From assembly GCA_029851415.1 (NCBI GenBank), contig CM056742.1, positions 10,891,736-10,955,735 on the forward strand: DNA of 64,000 nt, in the 5' to 3' direction. The notes beneath the pieces are model-generated. The model searched no databases and was not told where the DNA came from. It worked only from the letters and a program-made list of their open reading frames with translations. The translations under genes and the position numbers were made by a program. This document shows positions 49,067 to 60,377 of the stretch, piece after piece; the stretch's first letter is position 1, and the number at the start of each line of letters is the position of its first letter. Source of the stretch: Eretmocerus hayati (lineage: Eukaryota > Arthropoda > Insecta > Hymenoptera > Aphelinidae).

Positions 49067-49507
49067 TTACAGAGATGTGGTGTACTTCTTCGTGATACTT
49101 ATGGATTTTTTACAGCTTGAATTTAGATTTTGGGTGTCTAATTTTCTGTTGAGGCAGTTATCAGAATAAAATTGGATATAAAGCATTTCTGCAAACTCTC
49201 GCTCGTACAGATTGCGTTCCACGTGTAGTATTGAGATGGAGTGGAAGTCAAAAGAATGGCGTTTTGCATCGCAACGACGGGAAATGACGGATTTTTCATC
49301 GTGCGTTTTCACATAATTTTCATGCTCTTTTATCCCGGTTCTCAGGCATCTTGATGTTTGGCCGATATGACATTTATCGCAACGAGAACAGTTTATCTTG
49401 TAAATAACATCTTTCATATCAAATCTGTCCAAATCATCTTTTCCCAACGATACAATTCTCAGAGTGTTGCTCATTTTATGGATCGGAATGATGGAGTATT
49501 TTTTCAA
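49067..49507 (-). pseudogene. Penelope GIY-YIG endonuclease, minus copy
   Basis: The 146-residue frame holds a GIY-YIG nuclease domain. Motifs seen are YKINCSRCDKCHIGQTSRCL (with HIGQT in place of the usual YIGQT), a following Arg/His segment (GIKEHENY) and NLYEREF, the expected catalytic glutamate region. In Penelope-like elements this nuclease nicks target DNA for reverse transcription. The frame is open from its ATG, but the reverse transcriptase is missing upstream, so this is a fragment. The product is about 93% identical by eye to the frame at 51294-51800. Confidence 0.8.
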
Positions 49508-49617
49508 AATACCCCTTGAATCAGAAGAAAGACATTCGATCTATCTATGGGATGACAACCTTTGGCTTTTTTAACATCAACTTCTTTCGAGCTCGAGCGT
49601 TGGCAGTAACAGAGTTT

Positions 49618-51203
49618 TTGGATTCTACAACAAAGTTACTAGAGTCTTGGAATGCAAAAGGTGTTTTCGCAAATGATGATATTTTACAAAATTACGAATC
49701 ATATTTGAAGAATTCTGTTATCTCAAAAGCTTATGCGCTCATAAAAATCCACAAATCTGGTCATCCTGCAAGGATCATAGTTTCAACTATCAATAGTCCT
49801 ACATATACACGCACAGAATTTTTCGATAAAAATTACGGGCACAGTTAGGGTAATCGTGGGACGTCCGACATTTCAGCCTACTTATTGCGGATGAGTGTCG
49901 AGAAAAATTATCTATCTGTAAGGTAAATTTCATTTCAGGTCAAAAATTGTATCGAATTTGGTGAAAAAGTGCGGTGAATTTGGGTAGATTTTGCGGGCAC
50001 TTGTAGGGTAATTTTTACCGTACCAGTATAAAGAGCTGCGGGTGCGCCTGCGCGCGCCGCGAGCCCGCCAGCTCAGCATCTCATCTAACCTCAAAAAAAC
50101 TTCGGTATAGAAATACATTATTTGACTCGTTCTGATGAAGATGCCTGGATTTTGATTCGAGGTCAATGCATACAAAGTGATGAAACCAATTGAAACTTGT
50201 TGAATCATCTTCACTTTTACTCGTGGTGACTTTAATATTGAACAGAGGAATATCACTGCTAAGTGGCATGACAGAAACCATCTCTTTGGTGCAGGGAAAA
50301 ATTACCCTACATGCCCGTAAAAATTGGCGCTCCTAGGTGGCGCGTCCCACAATTGCCTGCATGTAGGGTAATTTTTCCTTTACCAGTCTGGTAATTTTTA
50401 TCGAAAAATTCTGTGCGTGTATCTTTGACAAATGGTTATACTCGCTATTCAAGAGATACTTTCCTAAGCCAAAGCATACCTTGAAAAACAGTCCCGAATT
50501 GAAAGAGATCCTAGGCAAAAAAGTCATCCCTGTGGGCTACAAATTCGTTTCTCTCGACATAGTATCACTTTTCACAAATTTATTAGACCAACTGATCATT
50601 AAAGGGATGTCAGAAAGATGGAAATATCTCCAACATAAGATCCGTCTCAATAGAGAAGAATTTCTGGACGGAGTCCGATTTCTGCTAAACTCCACCTTCT
50701 TCCTGTACAATGGAAAGTACTATAAACAAAATGTAGATCCCCAATGTGCAGTTGCTCAAGCCCTTGGTTTGCGGATATTGCTCTAGAAGAACTCGAAACC
50801 CACTGCTTAGGAATACTCAAAAAATTCAATCCTGCTGTACAAACGATATGTAGACGATTGCTATTTGATAGTGAGAGAATCCGAAATTGACAAAATCCTA
50901 AACACTTTTAACTCATTCAATCAATATCTCAAATTTACAATGGAACATGAAAACGACAATAGCTTAAACTTTTTAGACATGACCATAATCCGCAATGAAA
51001 ACCAAATTTCCACTACAAATTGGTACAGAAAACCAACGTTTACCGGTAGATACATCCACTTTAGTTCTCACCACCCTCTAGCTATTAAAAAATCCATCGT
51101 CTACAATCTGGTGGACAAGGCCACCAAACTATCACACCCCATCTTCCACGATGACAACCTAAAATTGATCGAATCGTTCTTGATCAATAATGGATATCCA
51201 TAA
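49618..51203 (+). pseudogene. Penelope reverse transcriptase, fragmented
   Basis: The pieces are in order. The first (LLESWNAKGVFANDD through ALIKIHKSGHPARIIVSTIN, to 49807) is a fingers region with the family KIHK-P-R block. After the nested element comes the second (frame through 50786) with SLDIVSLFTN, the motif A variant typical of Penelope. Frame changes near 50760 and 50835 follow. The third piece has YVDD at 50847-50858, the catalytic motif C, and continues to TAA at 51201-51203. That stop is in frame with the downstream endonuclease. Reading stays in one frame if a single TA duplication is discounted at the nested element. Confidence 0.85.
49808..50419. mobile_element. 612-bp TA-flanked TIR element nested in the Penelope RT
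   Basis: A perfect 28-bp terminal inverted repeat starts CACGCACAGAATTTTTCG and is flanked by TA (49806-49807 and 50420-50421), a Tc1/mariner-type duplication. Taking out the element and one TA leaves the reverse transcriptase reading frame continuous across the site, which independently confirms both edges. The interior has a GC-rich block (50040-50080) and a second inverted pair around cgtgggac and gtcccaca. No transposase frame. Confidence 0.9.
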
Positions 51204-51800
51204 AAATTCATTCAGAGCAATATTGAGAAACGCCTATGTATATCCCACTACGAGAACTCTGCTACTGCCAACACTCGAGCTCGAAAGAAGTTAATGTTAA
51301 AAAAGCCAAAGGTTGTCGTCCCATATATCGAATGTCTTTCTTCTGATTCAAGGGGTATTTTGAAAAAATACTCCATCATTCCGATCCATAAAATGAGCAA
51401 CACTCTGAGAATTGTATCGTTGGGAAAAGATCATTTGGACAGATTTGATACGAAAGATGTCATTCACAAGATAAACTGTTCTCGTTGCGATAAATGTCAT
51501 ATCGGCCAAACATCGAGATGCCTGAGAACCAGGATAAAAGAGCATGAAAATTATGTGAAAACGCAAGATGAAAAATCCGTCATTTCCCGTCGTTGCGATG
51601 CAGAACGCCATTCTTTTGACTTCCACTCCGTCTCAATATTACACGTGGATCACAATCTGTACGAGCGAGAGTTTGCAGGAATGCTTTATATCCAATTTTA
51701 TTCTGATAACTGCCTCAACAGAAAATTGGACATCCAAAATCTGAATTCAAGCTATAGAAAATCCATAAGCATCATGAAGAAGTACACCACATCTCTGTAA
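51204..51800 (+). pseudogene. Penelope GIY-YIG endonuclease, plus copy
   Basis: The frame is open from just after the stop at 51201-51203 to TAA at 51798-51800. The GIY-YIG domain shows HKINCSRCDKCHIGQTSRCL, an RIKEHENY segment and NLYEREF. CxxC-type cysteines lie next to the first motif, as in other Penelope endonucleases. The upstream part contains an Arg/Lys-rich linker (NTRARKKLMLKKPK). The YIG tyrosine is His in both copies, so it is a family feature and not a private mutation. The domain is intact, but it has lost continuity with the reverse transcriptase. Confidence 0.8.
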
Positions 51801-52154
51801 ACCCATCGTCAGTTGCAAATCTAACGATCGGTGTTAAAATTCTCACATATTCACATCACTCGTGCCCCCCTCCTTTCCTCCCACCCCTCCTACTTGCTCT
51901 CTCTATCCTTCTCCCCCCTCTCTCCCCCTCTCTCTATCCACCAATGTCTCTCATAATACCGTCATTACATTCAGAGAACACGAGACTGCGGCAAGACTCA
52001 CAACGAGCTTGACAAAAATTTATTTACTATAATGTGACACGTGGAATTTTTCTCCACGTGATCTCTATCTTGTGATGAAGAGTGAGTGTTTTTATGATTC
52101 ATTTTTTGTAATTGTGTTTGATGTGATATCGATTGTGACCGAATACATTTTACA

Positions 52155-52194
52155 GCCCTGAAGAAGACTATGAAAAAATAGCCGAAACGTCGGC
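52155..52194 (+). ncRNA. Hammerhead-ribozyme-like motif in the Penelope 3' end
   Basis: Order and spacing are gcc (stem I), CTGAAGA (52158-52164, matching core CUGANGA), a stem II of six positions with one mismatch and a GAAAAA loop, GAAAC (52184-52188), GTC (52189-52191) and ggc (stem I). Stem III would be only A-U and C-G with no loop, like the minimal hammerheads reported in Penelope-like elements, which are thought to act as dimers. One extra A between core and stem II departs from the canonical form, so activity is uncertain. Predicted cleavage would follow 52191. Confidence 0.5.
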
Positions 52195-52245
52195 AAAACA
52201 TTGCCCAATCAAGGTTGCTCGCAAAGATCAAGGAAGGAGATTTAA

Positions 52246-53045
52246 CCCTTAGAGTACCGGTATGACGCCATATGGCGTCATGACTTCACGGCCCGATCAT
52301 TCAACTAGAACAGAGAACTTTCCAATGCAATCTAGGTACTCCTATTCGTCTTAGGAAAAGGAACATTTTCCGTACTTGAAACCGGTAATAGATTTATTTG
52401 GATTGGGACTATGACCATTTGAATTGGGTATTTCTCACCGGATTCACTTTGGTATACCGATCACCGCAGCTTTGACATCGCGGTGTACTGTGAAGTTCTC
52501 TTGTTGTTTTGATCAATATCTTCAAATTTCATATGGAGATCTTAGAGCTCATCAAAGAGGACCTAAGATTCAGCAGCTCGAAGTCAGCGCATGATCCCCT
52601 GAGCCACCCCTGTGCACGCTAGACGGGTCAATTTTTGGGTGATTTTTGGAAGGCCACTATATCAAAATCAAGCCAAGTTCACTCATGCAACTGATTAAAT
52701 CTTGTTTGTCTTTGAAAAACCTTCAATTTCCGTTTTTGAACGTCAAAATCGACTGATAGGGACCCGAGATAGAGCCATCCAAAGTATAGAGTGCATTATA
52801 ACATGGGCCGCCACCACTGAAGACGTCATGGTCTGATCGACCAACATCCACCTTTGATTTGGACATACATAAGGGTCATGTAGGCACTTTGATTAGGGAT
52901 TTCGGCGCTTTCTGATTTTCTAAATTATTCAAAAATCTTATACCAACGAGCAGAGGAATCCAAAGATAATATGTCTATAATTTATACATTGATACATTCC
53001 TGAGTATAGTAAGCAGTATCAGTAAAATGTTGTAACTGATCGATC
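52246..53045. other. Left end of a TTAA-class element and unassigned flank
   Basis: Starting at TTAA (52242-52245), the sequence CCCTTAGAGTACCGG followed by the palindrome gacgccatatggcgtc (52265-52280) resembles the TTAA|CCCTTAG-hairpin end at 22771. I could not find the matching right end in the next 800 bp. The rest is unassigned. Confidence 0.35.
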
Positions 53046-53049
53046 AAAT

Positions 53050-53150
53050 CCCTGGTAGAAACTGTGAGCATTTTTTGGTCAAAAACTGGCGAAGTCCAAC
53101 CTAATTACGTTGACACTATATCTATATATTGCATGGGTGGCCAAAAAATT
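53050..53150. repeat. Dispersed ~100-bp repeat, copy 2 (inverted)
   Basis: Reverse-complement match of 28817-28918, running ccctggtagaaactgtgagc through acactatatctatatattgc to atgggtggccaaaa. Confidence 0.7.
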
Positions 53151-54000
53151 GGTGTCATTTGTACCAGGAATAGGCGGGTGGAATCACTCAAAATCAGTGC
53201 CTCACAATATTACGATACATGAATTTACAATGTTGAATCCCGATTAAAAATAGTTTCAAGAGACTCGATAGTTCTATCCAATCTTGATCCAGAAAAGTGA
53301 CGCCTACTGGATAAAGCTTGAACCTTTTTACTCGATTTTGGCATGTCGCGTCGTCCCCTCGGCTGTCACAGAATACACCCCATCGATGATTATGGAGTTG
53401 ATTTTAAATGCATTTATCGTCGAGAAAGCTCGCACGTGTCAATGAATATTAATACAAGTACTCCTCAAATATGGAGTCTTAAAACCCCGTGAAATGTGCG
53501 GCACATCAAACTATCATCATGGGTAACGAGAGGCATTTCAGTTTCTTTTACGTTACGTTTCTTACTCGAGGAAAAGAGTATTGTCTCTGAACCTGAACTC
53601 AATTTTCACATTGATGAGTGTTCATGTTTACCAGTACAAGCCGGTTACGAGCAGCTTTGTGATATCGGCGCACACGTTTTATAGCTAGATTATGTCAAAT
53701 TTTTATTAATAATGAGCTGAATCAAATGAGAAAAGTATCACTCTCTACAGAATTAGAATGGAAAAGCACATGTAACTCCACTGGACAACTTGTATTTCTG
53801 CACTTTATACTTGACAATACACTCGATAAGAAAACTTTTCGTGGCGATCACATGAAAATCATGGACTTGTTCGGAGTTAGTGTGAATAATTCACACTCTA
53901 AACAAATTTCCTATACGAGTATCATATAGAACGAGATGTTAACATCATTCTGAGGAATGGGGATCCCGTAATTCTTCGGTTTTGAAGCTCATTAACGGTA
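53151..54000. other. Intergenic stretch, nothing supported
   Basis: Two short plus frames (53496-53684 and 53726-53929) lie in different phases and carry no recognised domain. Nothing else is called. Confidence 0.4.
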
Positions 54001-54008
54001 AAAACTCC

Positions 54009-54670
54009 AAGGGGCGGCTTACTAAGGAGTAGCCGTGGCCAATGCCGGCTAATACGGCTAATTTTTGTGGCAAATGCGCGCTACTGCGAGAGACCCACCA
54101 CAGGTGCAAGTAGACAGAAGTAGCCAAGAGTGGCCTCGCTGAGATTTGAAAGAGTAGCATTTGTGGGGCCATGTTATACTCCAAACTACTTTACCGCCGC
54201 TGGAAGCTACTCCTGGCTACTGTATAGCTTATATTGCGGACCCAACAAGCGACCAACAGTAGTCAAATAGAAGCACGAAGTAGCCACGAGTGATCCGTAG
54301 ATGGTGAGAATAGTTGGAAGTAGCCGATATTAGCGCGCATTGGAACCTAGGGCAAGACAGCGCTACTCCCTCACCCTTTACGGTCCACTCGTGGCTACTT
54401 CGTGCAACTATTTGACTATTGTTCGTCGCTTGTTGGGTCCACAACACAAGCTCTACAGTAGCCAGAAGTAGCTTTCAGTGGCGGTAAAGTAGTTTGGAGT
54501 ATAACATGGCCCCACAAATGCTACTCTTTCAAATCTCAGCGAGGCCACTCTTGGCTACTTCTGTCTACTTGCACCTGTGGTGGGTCTCTCGCAGTAGCGC
54601 GCATTTGCCGCAAAACTAGCCGTATTAGCCGGCATTTGCCACGGCTACTCCCTAGTGAGCCGCCCCCTGA
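54009..54670. mobile_element. 662-bp hAT-like foldback MITE
   Basis: The left end AAGGGGCGGCTTACTA and right end, the inverse of TCAGGGGGCGGCTCACTA, are flanked by the 8-mer aaaactcc on both sides (54001-54008 and 54671-54678). A longer A run makes the edge ambiguous by one base. The arms of roughly 320 bp are inverted copies rich in ggctact/agtagcc boxes and close at about 54340. The 8-bp duplication and CAGGGG-type end point to hAT. GC content is clearly above the flanks. Confidence 0.85.
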
Positions 54671-54679
54671 AAAACTCCT

Positions 54680-57600
54680 CACGCACAACGTAATTACTGA
54701 TGAGTATGATCCAATTCCGGGCTCAAAGTCCCAAAAAAAAATTACAGTGACCCTAGGAATATCAAGAAAAACGTTCAAGCTTGATCAAGTAGGTGTCACA
54801 TTTCTGGATCCAGCCTTAATCAAAAGGATCAAGTATTTTATCTCATCTTGATCAAGGCTTTAAGTTTGTTTCCAATCGGGATGACCATGAAATTTCATCT
54901 TTTCGACAGGAAATCGATGAAAAATCATTGATAAATATAAAATTCCAGAGTATTATGAATCATTCAATTGACATGGCTTCGAAATGGGTTACATTTTCAT
55001 TGTAACATTCGATGCTTCTGCAGAATTTAGTAAAAACTCGGATTCGCCTTCAATATTCATAAACGAAAAGAGGAAGCCATTAGCAAGCACAGCTCTACAC
55101 TCAAAATTATGACTCCGTTTATGACTCTGTAATGTACGTAGAAAATATTTCTTTTTAGAGCATACGGTAGGAATTTTAATTCTCACCCAGTATTGTGCAA
55201 CGAGAAAAAATTGTGAATTAGAGTGAGGGGAGTATACCATTAAGGATATCATAATGACTTGGCGTAATTTCTACGTGATAGCAGAATCCAAGGCTCAGTT
55301 TTCCTGTACATGACCGGTTTATTCCCAAATTGGAAGGAGATAATTGTTATATACTATCGTTGATTTTTGCGTATTTTATTAATTTTTTTCATGATGATCT
55401 CAATTTCTGCATCACTGTCTAACAGTTATTCAGGGTTTGGGTTTCTCCTCGTATTTTGACCCACCGAATAGCATCTTGAGGAGAAGTGAGAAGGCTTTCA
55501 TGATCCAATAAGTAATCTGAGATGAAAAATGAGTGAATCATCTGAGGTGAGTGAAACAAAAATATCATAAAAATTGAGATAATCTTGAAAAAAATCTTGA
55601 CGTCCTCTAAATTTGATCACTCCACGACTAAATTTCACTCAATATTCATATCCTGTGAAAATTATAATGTCGAAGGGAGTGAGGCATATCCCCGTTTAGT
55701 AATATAAATTATTCATTTAATCATAAGAACTGCAAAAATCCATGGAGCCAGATGATATAAGCCTCATTGAGTAATCGAAGAAAAATTCTGATTCGGTTCA
55801 CCCTGTAAACCCACACGGAATCCGTAATTCGCCAACTCTAAAACAAATCCTTCTTAAAATCCAACTCGGAAATCAAAAATAGGGCTATATAACCATCACA
55901 GTACACGAAACAGTAATTGTGAGAAAAATCTTGATGTGAAATCGCATTAGTTCAGCCTCAGAACACCACAAATACATACATACATATCTACACTATTTCC
56001 CCTTTGACAAGCTGAGAAAATCTGTACACGCAAGCCCACATTCCAATTTTTCCCGAGATTTTTCCTTCGTTATCCTGCTTTATTCCAGCTTTATACCGCC
56101 CTTCTCTTCTTCCACCTTCCACCTTTTTCTTTCCCATCCCCCCCATCCTCTAATCTTTCCTTCAGAATAAGACGAGTCTCACTTTGCACAAAGCCAGAGC
56201 TTACATACATACATTACCGCGAGTACGCTTACAGCAAAGCTCTTACTACCACCGCCACTACTTTCTACCTTAGAGTAGCCAGATTCATTTCTCTTTTGTT
56301 TTAAAGTTTTCTCTAGTCTTCTAGACTCCCTTTGCTTCGTGCAAGCGTGATTTTGAAGACTGGCAAAGGCGCTAAGCTGAGCTACTCAATCACCACTACT
56401 AGAGTTTCCTTTTTGCTTTACTAGACCGTGATTGACGATTTAGTTAAATTGTTGAAAAGGAATTGAGGTGGTTAACGTGTACCGTGGTAATGTGGGCAGT
56501 GAAATCTTCAAGAATTTCCAGGATTGAGGTATGAGAATAGAAGAACTAGCTTGCATTCGGAATATTCCTCTTTGTTGGAAAATTTTATCTGCATCTTATC
56601 ATTCTTAGAATTTACCAGGTATCAACTCGAAAAATGCCTAGATACTTCCAAATCTACGTTTATATTCTCGAGTGTCCAAAAAAAATCTCCCGAGCACTAA
56701 TATTTTCATACAACTCAAGTCTTGATGCGTGTCCACTTTTCAATAAAAAAAAACTTGAATTATTTGTTCTAGTTCAATTTTGTGAATTTTCTGTCTCTTC
56801 TAAATTTGTTACTCGTATTTTTTTTGATCATATAATCTTATCAAAATCTATACATTGATTCTGTATCAGCGTGTCGGAAACACGGTCACACGTTGATCAC
56901 ATATGCTGAGAGTGCAGATTCTGTCTGACTAAAGCTTGACTTTTTCTACTGACGCAACTCCCCCATCGTAACTAAGAAATGTACAGCTTATTTATGTCAC
57001 TTGATTGCATGTTCTATTTCAGAATGATTGCATCATCATTTGACAACATTATGAAACTCTACCTTGGGTATGATTTACTTGATAGGATTGATTGGATACT
57101 TGATAGGCAATTGATTTGGAGGTAGTCCAATGAGAAACAGTTTTTTACTGTACAGAATTGCCTGCCATGCCGAATTTCACGTTACTCATTTTTTAAGCTT
57201 AGCTGCGTTCACTTCCGTCTCAGCAGATGAGATAGTTCACGGCCTTATTTCATTCCATGAACGCGAGTGTTTGAAATCATCGAAATTCGGTCCTTTATTT
57301 CAAGAGAAAAAATAGTTGAAATTCCTGGTCGCGACGAGAAGAATGGGATTTGATTATTCAGATGTTGAGAAATCCCTTAACAATTCGGCGATTGAATAAG
57401 TATACAAAAACAATTTGCAAAGAAATTTTAGTATATTCACGAAAAAATCTATGGAATTAGAAAAAAAAAAATTAATATGTGCCTTGTACAACCTGTGCAT
57501 GTTGCAACCATATTTTTGTGGAAAAAATTTCGGAGAATAGATTGTGGTAAATATCGAAGGAAGCATCAGCATGCATCATGAAATTGTTATCAGTTATCGA

Positions 57601-60377
57601 TAATGAAACCAACGTTCCATCAAAGTCCAAACTCAAATTATCATCAAATGTAGATCAATAAAACCCAATTGCCCACAATTAACCATAGTATCCGAGAAAT
57701 TTCTAAAATCTCTGCTCTCGCAATCTCATCGCATATCATGATGACCACAAATTTCGAGAAATTCCAAACTCTGCATATCATTCATTGATTTCGAGAAGAA
57801 AAAGTCGATCCAACACCCATTTCGCACAAAATCTACAAAAAATTCTCAATTCATCACACACACCTTGCCAAACTATCGATAATAGAAGTGAGAGTATAAT
57901 ATAAATGATCGGTGACCGCAAAATTCTCACATTACCGCACAGATTGCGGTGTTAATATTCCAGAATAGTTGGCCTGTGTGCCGCATAATGACGCGGTACT
58001 CCACGAAAGGTATTTCACGCACCATTGGAACTTTCCAATATAACACTACGCCACCTCTAGTTCACACACACACCTCCACTATCTAATACCAACACCAAAA
58101 CGAGAGTGAAAGTTCTTATGAAAGTGAACTGTATGATCAGCTCAAAAATCGTTCAAGTACTTTGGGGAGAAACTGTTCAACCCAAGCATCGGAAAGATTT
58201 TGTTGAAGATATATCCATGCTCTCGAAGCTGGAGATTCTTATCTCAGGCTTTTGTTCCAAGTGGCAGGTTTTGTATTCTATATAGTGTAAAATGGGAAGC
58301 TTGAATTGAGGCTGAGTTTACCGGATACGATATTCGAGCGTCGGGTTTTAGTGAACGAGTTTACTGTAACCCGGATGGATTTCTTCGTAAGGCCATATTT
58401 TTGCTGCTGGATAGGTATATTCAAGAGATGCTCTGGAATTTTATCGATGTTCGAAAGATGGCTTATACCGTTTTTCACCTCTTCTTCCTCTTTTTCTAGT
58501 CTCACCGTTGTATCATTTTATCTTCGAGATCCATTCACGACGAAGCTCGTGAGATGAGAGGTTAAAAACTGAAGAGTTAGTTTGACTCAGAGTGGGTCTG
58601 GGGTTGGGCATTGTGTTGACTTTTTTTTCACTTGTGTAGGCTCTGATCTGCGTTTGGCGAAAGTGATTTTTTCTCAAATATGAGTTGAGTGGTTTTGCTC
58701 AGTGAAAAAATTCGTAAGTCAATAAAAAACTGTACTGAATCACAACAAAATCACTAACTTTGTATTGTTAACTTGGATGATTGGTTGAAATATGGAGATG
58801 TGGGATATCCTATCATCGAGGAAGGTGATACGGTGTATCAATGATATTTTTGAACTTTTGACCAGATAAAAGAACATTTACTGTTTCAACACGCGCACGT
58901 TTGATTTGAAAATTTGAAGTGAATTTTACAACTCACTCTCGGATCAAGAATTTTCATACTTCAATTTGGAATTCTTTACTCATTATTAATTTTCATTAAG
59001 AATAAGAATTTACATCAAGAATTTTCATGTCCATACAAATATTTTATTTTTCCACCAAATTACTCTAATTATTGATAGTCACAGACGATGTGAATAATTG
59101 TTTTAGAGAAAGCTATGGATATATTCATATGGACCAGATCCGATGCAATTGTGAAATGGAATTGATCAGCCCTCGGAGAGGGAAACGAATTTCTACTGAT
59201 ACAGTGTGCTTTGAAGTAGAATGGCATTCTTTCTGACGGATCATGGGTCAAGTCAAGAATATCCACCAAATTCGCTACTTTCAGAGTGATTACTTTCATC
59301 TTACAATAGAATTTCTTACGAATTGAAATCTAAATACCCAAAGCATCAAATTATGGTCAAGCAATCTGGCTCATGAATAGACAAATTCACCCGATGATTC
59401 TTTTTTGAGAATCTTGACAAAAGTCATCAGTTGAACTTCATAGCCCAATTATGAAAATCTCAAATTATCATCAAATCACTACTAGAACGAAGTAAGAACC
59501 GGAGGAAACCAGTTCGAAGGTGAAAAAAACGTGTCCCCAAAAACTCATTCAAACCCAGCTGAGTTGAAAATTTCCCCAAACTTTTTTTAGTATTGGAAAT
59601 TTAAGTAAAAATGTTGTCCACCTACACTCTTCTATTTTAGTCCCTGGCAGACATGTCAGTCAGATCGAGCAATACCTACTGTATTCCTCGAAGAAATGTA
59701 TAGCGAAGGCATAAATGCAGTCCTGTCTTTCAATCTTAGACATCGATTACAAGGTCCTTGGGCTATTCATATACCACCGGAAAATCAATGCGGTCCTCCC
59801 TTTGAGCCTCATCGTTGACCCGCAAGACCTCGTTTCTTCCTGCTTGCCTAAATTTCTGGGGTAATAGACCCACGTGGATACCATTTTTGCACGTCCCATG
59901 TGAAAAAGGTTTGCATAGAATATGCATAGCATTAGTGTAGCTCATGTGTAGTGCACCATGCATGGTCTACACTAATTTTGTCGATTGGACTTTTTATGCG
60001 TATCACTGTGCCAGCTAATGTGTATAAACGCCTGTTTAACAATATAAGGTAGTTCATCTATGTAACCAATGGTAGATCCACTGCGAAGATTGAATAATTG
60101 AGGAAAAAGGTATTACGATCTTTGCCTTACCTGTCACTATAGAATGTAATCCGTCTGAATTCGGTTTGTCTGGTCACGACTCTCAGAAGTCTATCAATAG
60201 TACGTATCCAGTAAACTATTTGAATGGAATTTGAGTTGATGACAACACGAATCTTTGATTAAACAGATGAAGATTTTCGATCGTTCTGAGGAAAAATTGA
60301 CTTGCCATGGTGGTATTTCGATTCTGTGAGTCAAGTGTAAGACTACAAAATTACATGGTTATGTTTTTGGTAAGGTC
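54680..60377. other. Long intergenic stretch, nothing supported
   Basis: Frames up to 87 residues show no domain. A pyrimidine-rich tract lies at about 56075-56165. I see no inverted-repeat element with defined ends, no tRNA-like cloverleaf and no exon with convincing splice sites. A repeat-free annotation of this segment is a limit of reading by eye. Confidence 0.4.

Larger units (their letters stand above)
48169..49617 (-). mobile_element. Penelope-like element, 5'-truncated minus copy
   Basis: This copy is inverted relative to 49618-52245. Both share the same 3' end, finishing in ggagattta. They also share the C/T-rich tail, the ribozyme-like motif and the GIY-YIG endonuclease frame. Its 5' limit is the head-to-head junction near 49617, where similarity to the plus copy (around 51250) stops, so it contains only the endonuclease part. 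A 455-bp TIR element is inserted at 48454-48908. Adjacent inverted, 5'-truncated copies are a known Penelope insertion pattern. Confidence 0.85.
49618..52245 (+). mobile_element. Penelope-like element, 5'-truncated plus copy
   Basis: From the head-to-head junction this copy runs through the reverse transcriptase, the GIY-YIG endonuclease, a C/T-rich tail (51865-51935) and the ribozyme-like motif to the shared end ggagattta at about 52245. The N-terminal part of the polyprotein is absent. The reverse transcriptase is broken by a nested 612-bp TIR element, frameshifts and a stop, so the copy is inactive. The next bases, ttaacccttagagtacc, resemble the left end of a TTAA-class element. Confidence 0.85.

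Noticed and set aside
49516..49617. Apparent N-terminus of the 110-residue plus frame at 49516-49848
   Set aside because: This part is antisense to the minus Penelope copy; the true reverse transcriptase sequence begins at the junction near 49618.
53496..53929. Two neighbouring plus frames that might be exons
   Set aside because: They are in different phases, lack convincing donor/acceptor pairs and match no family I know.
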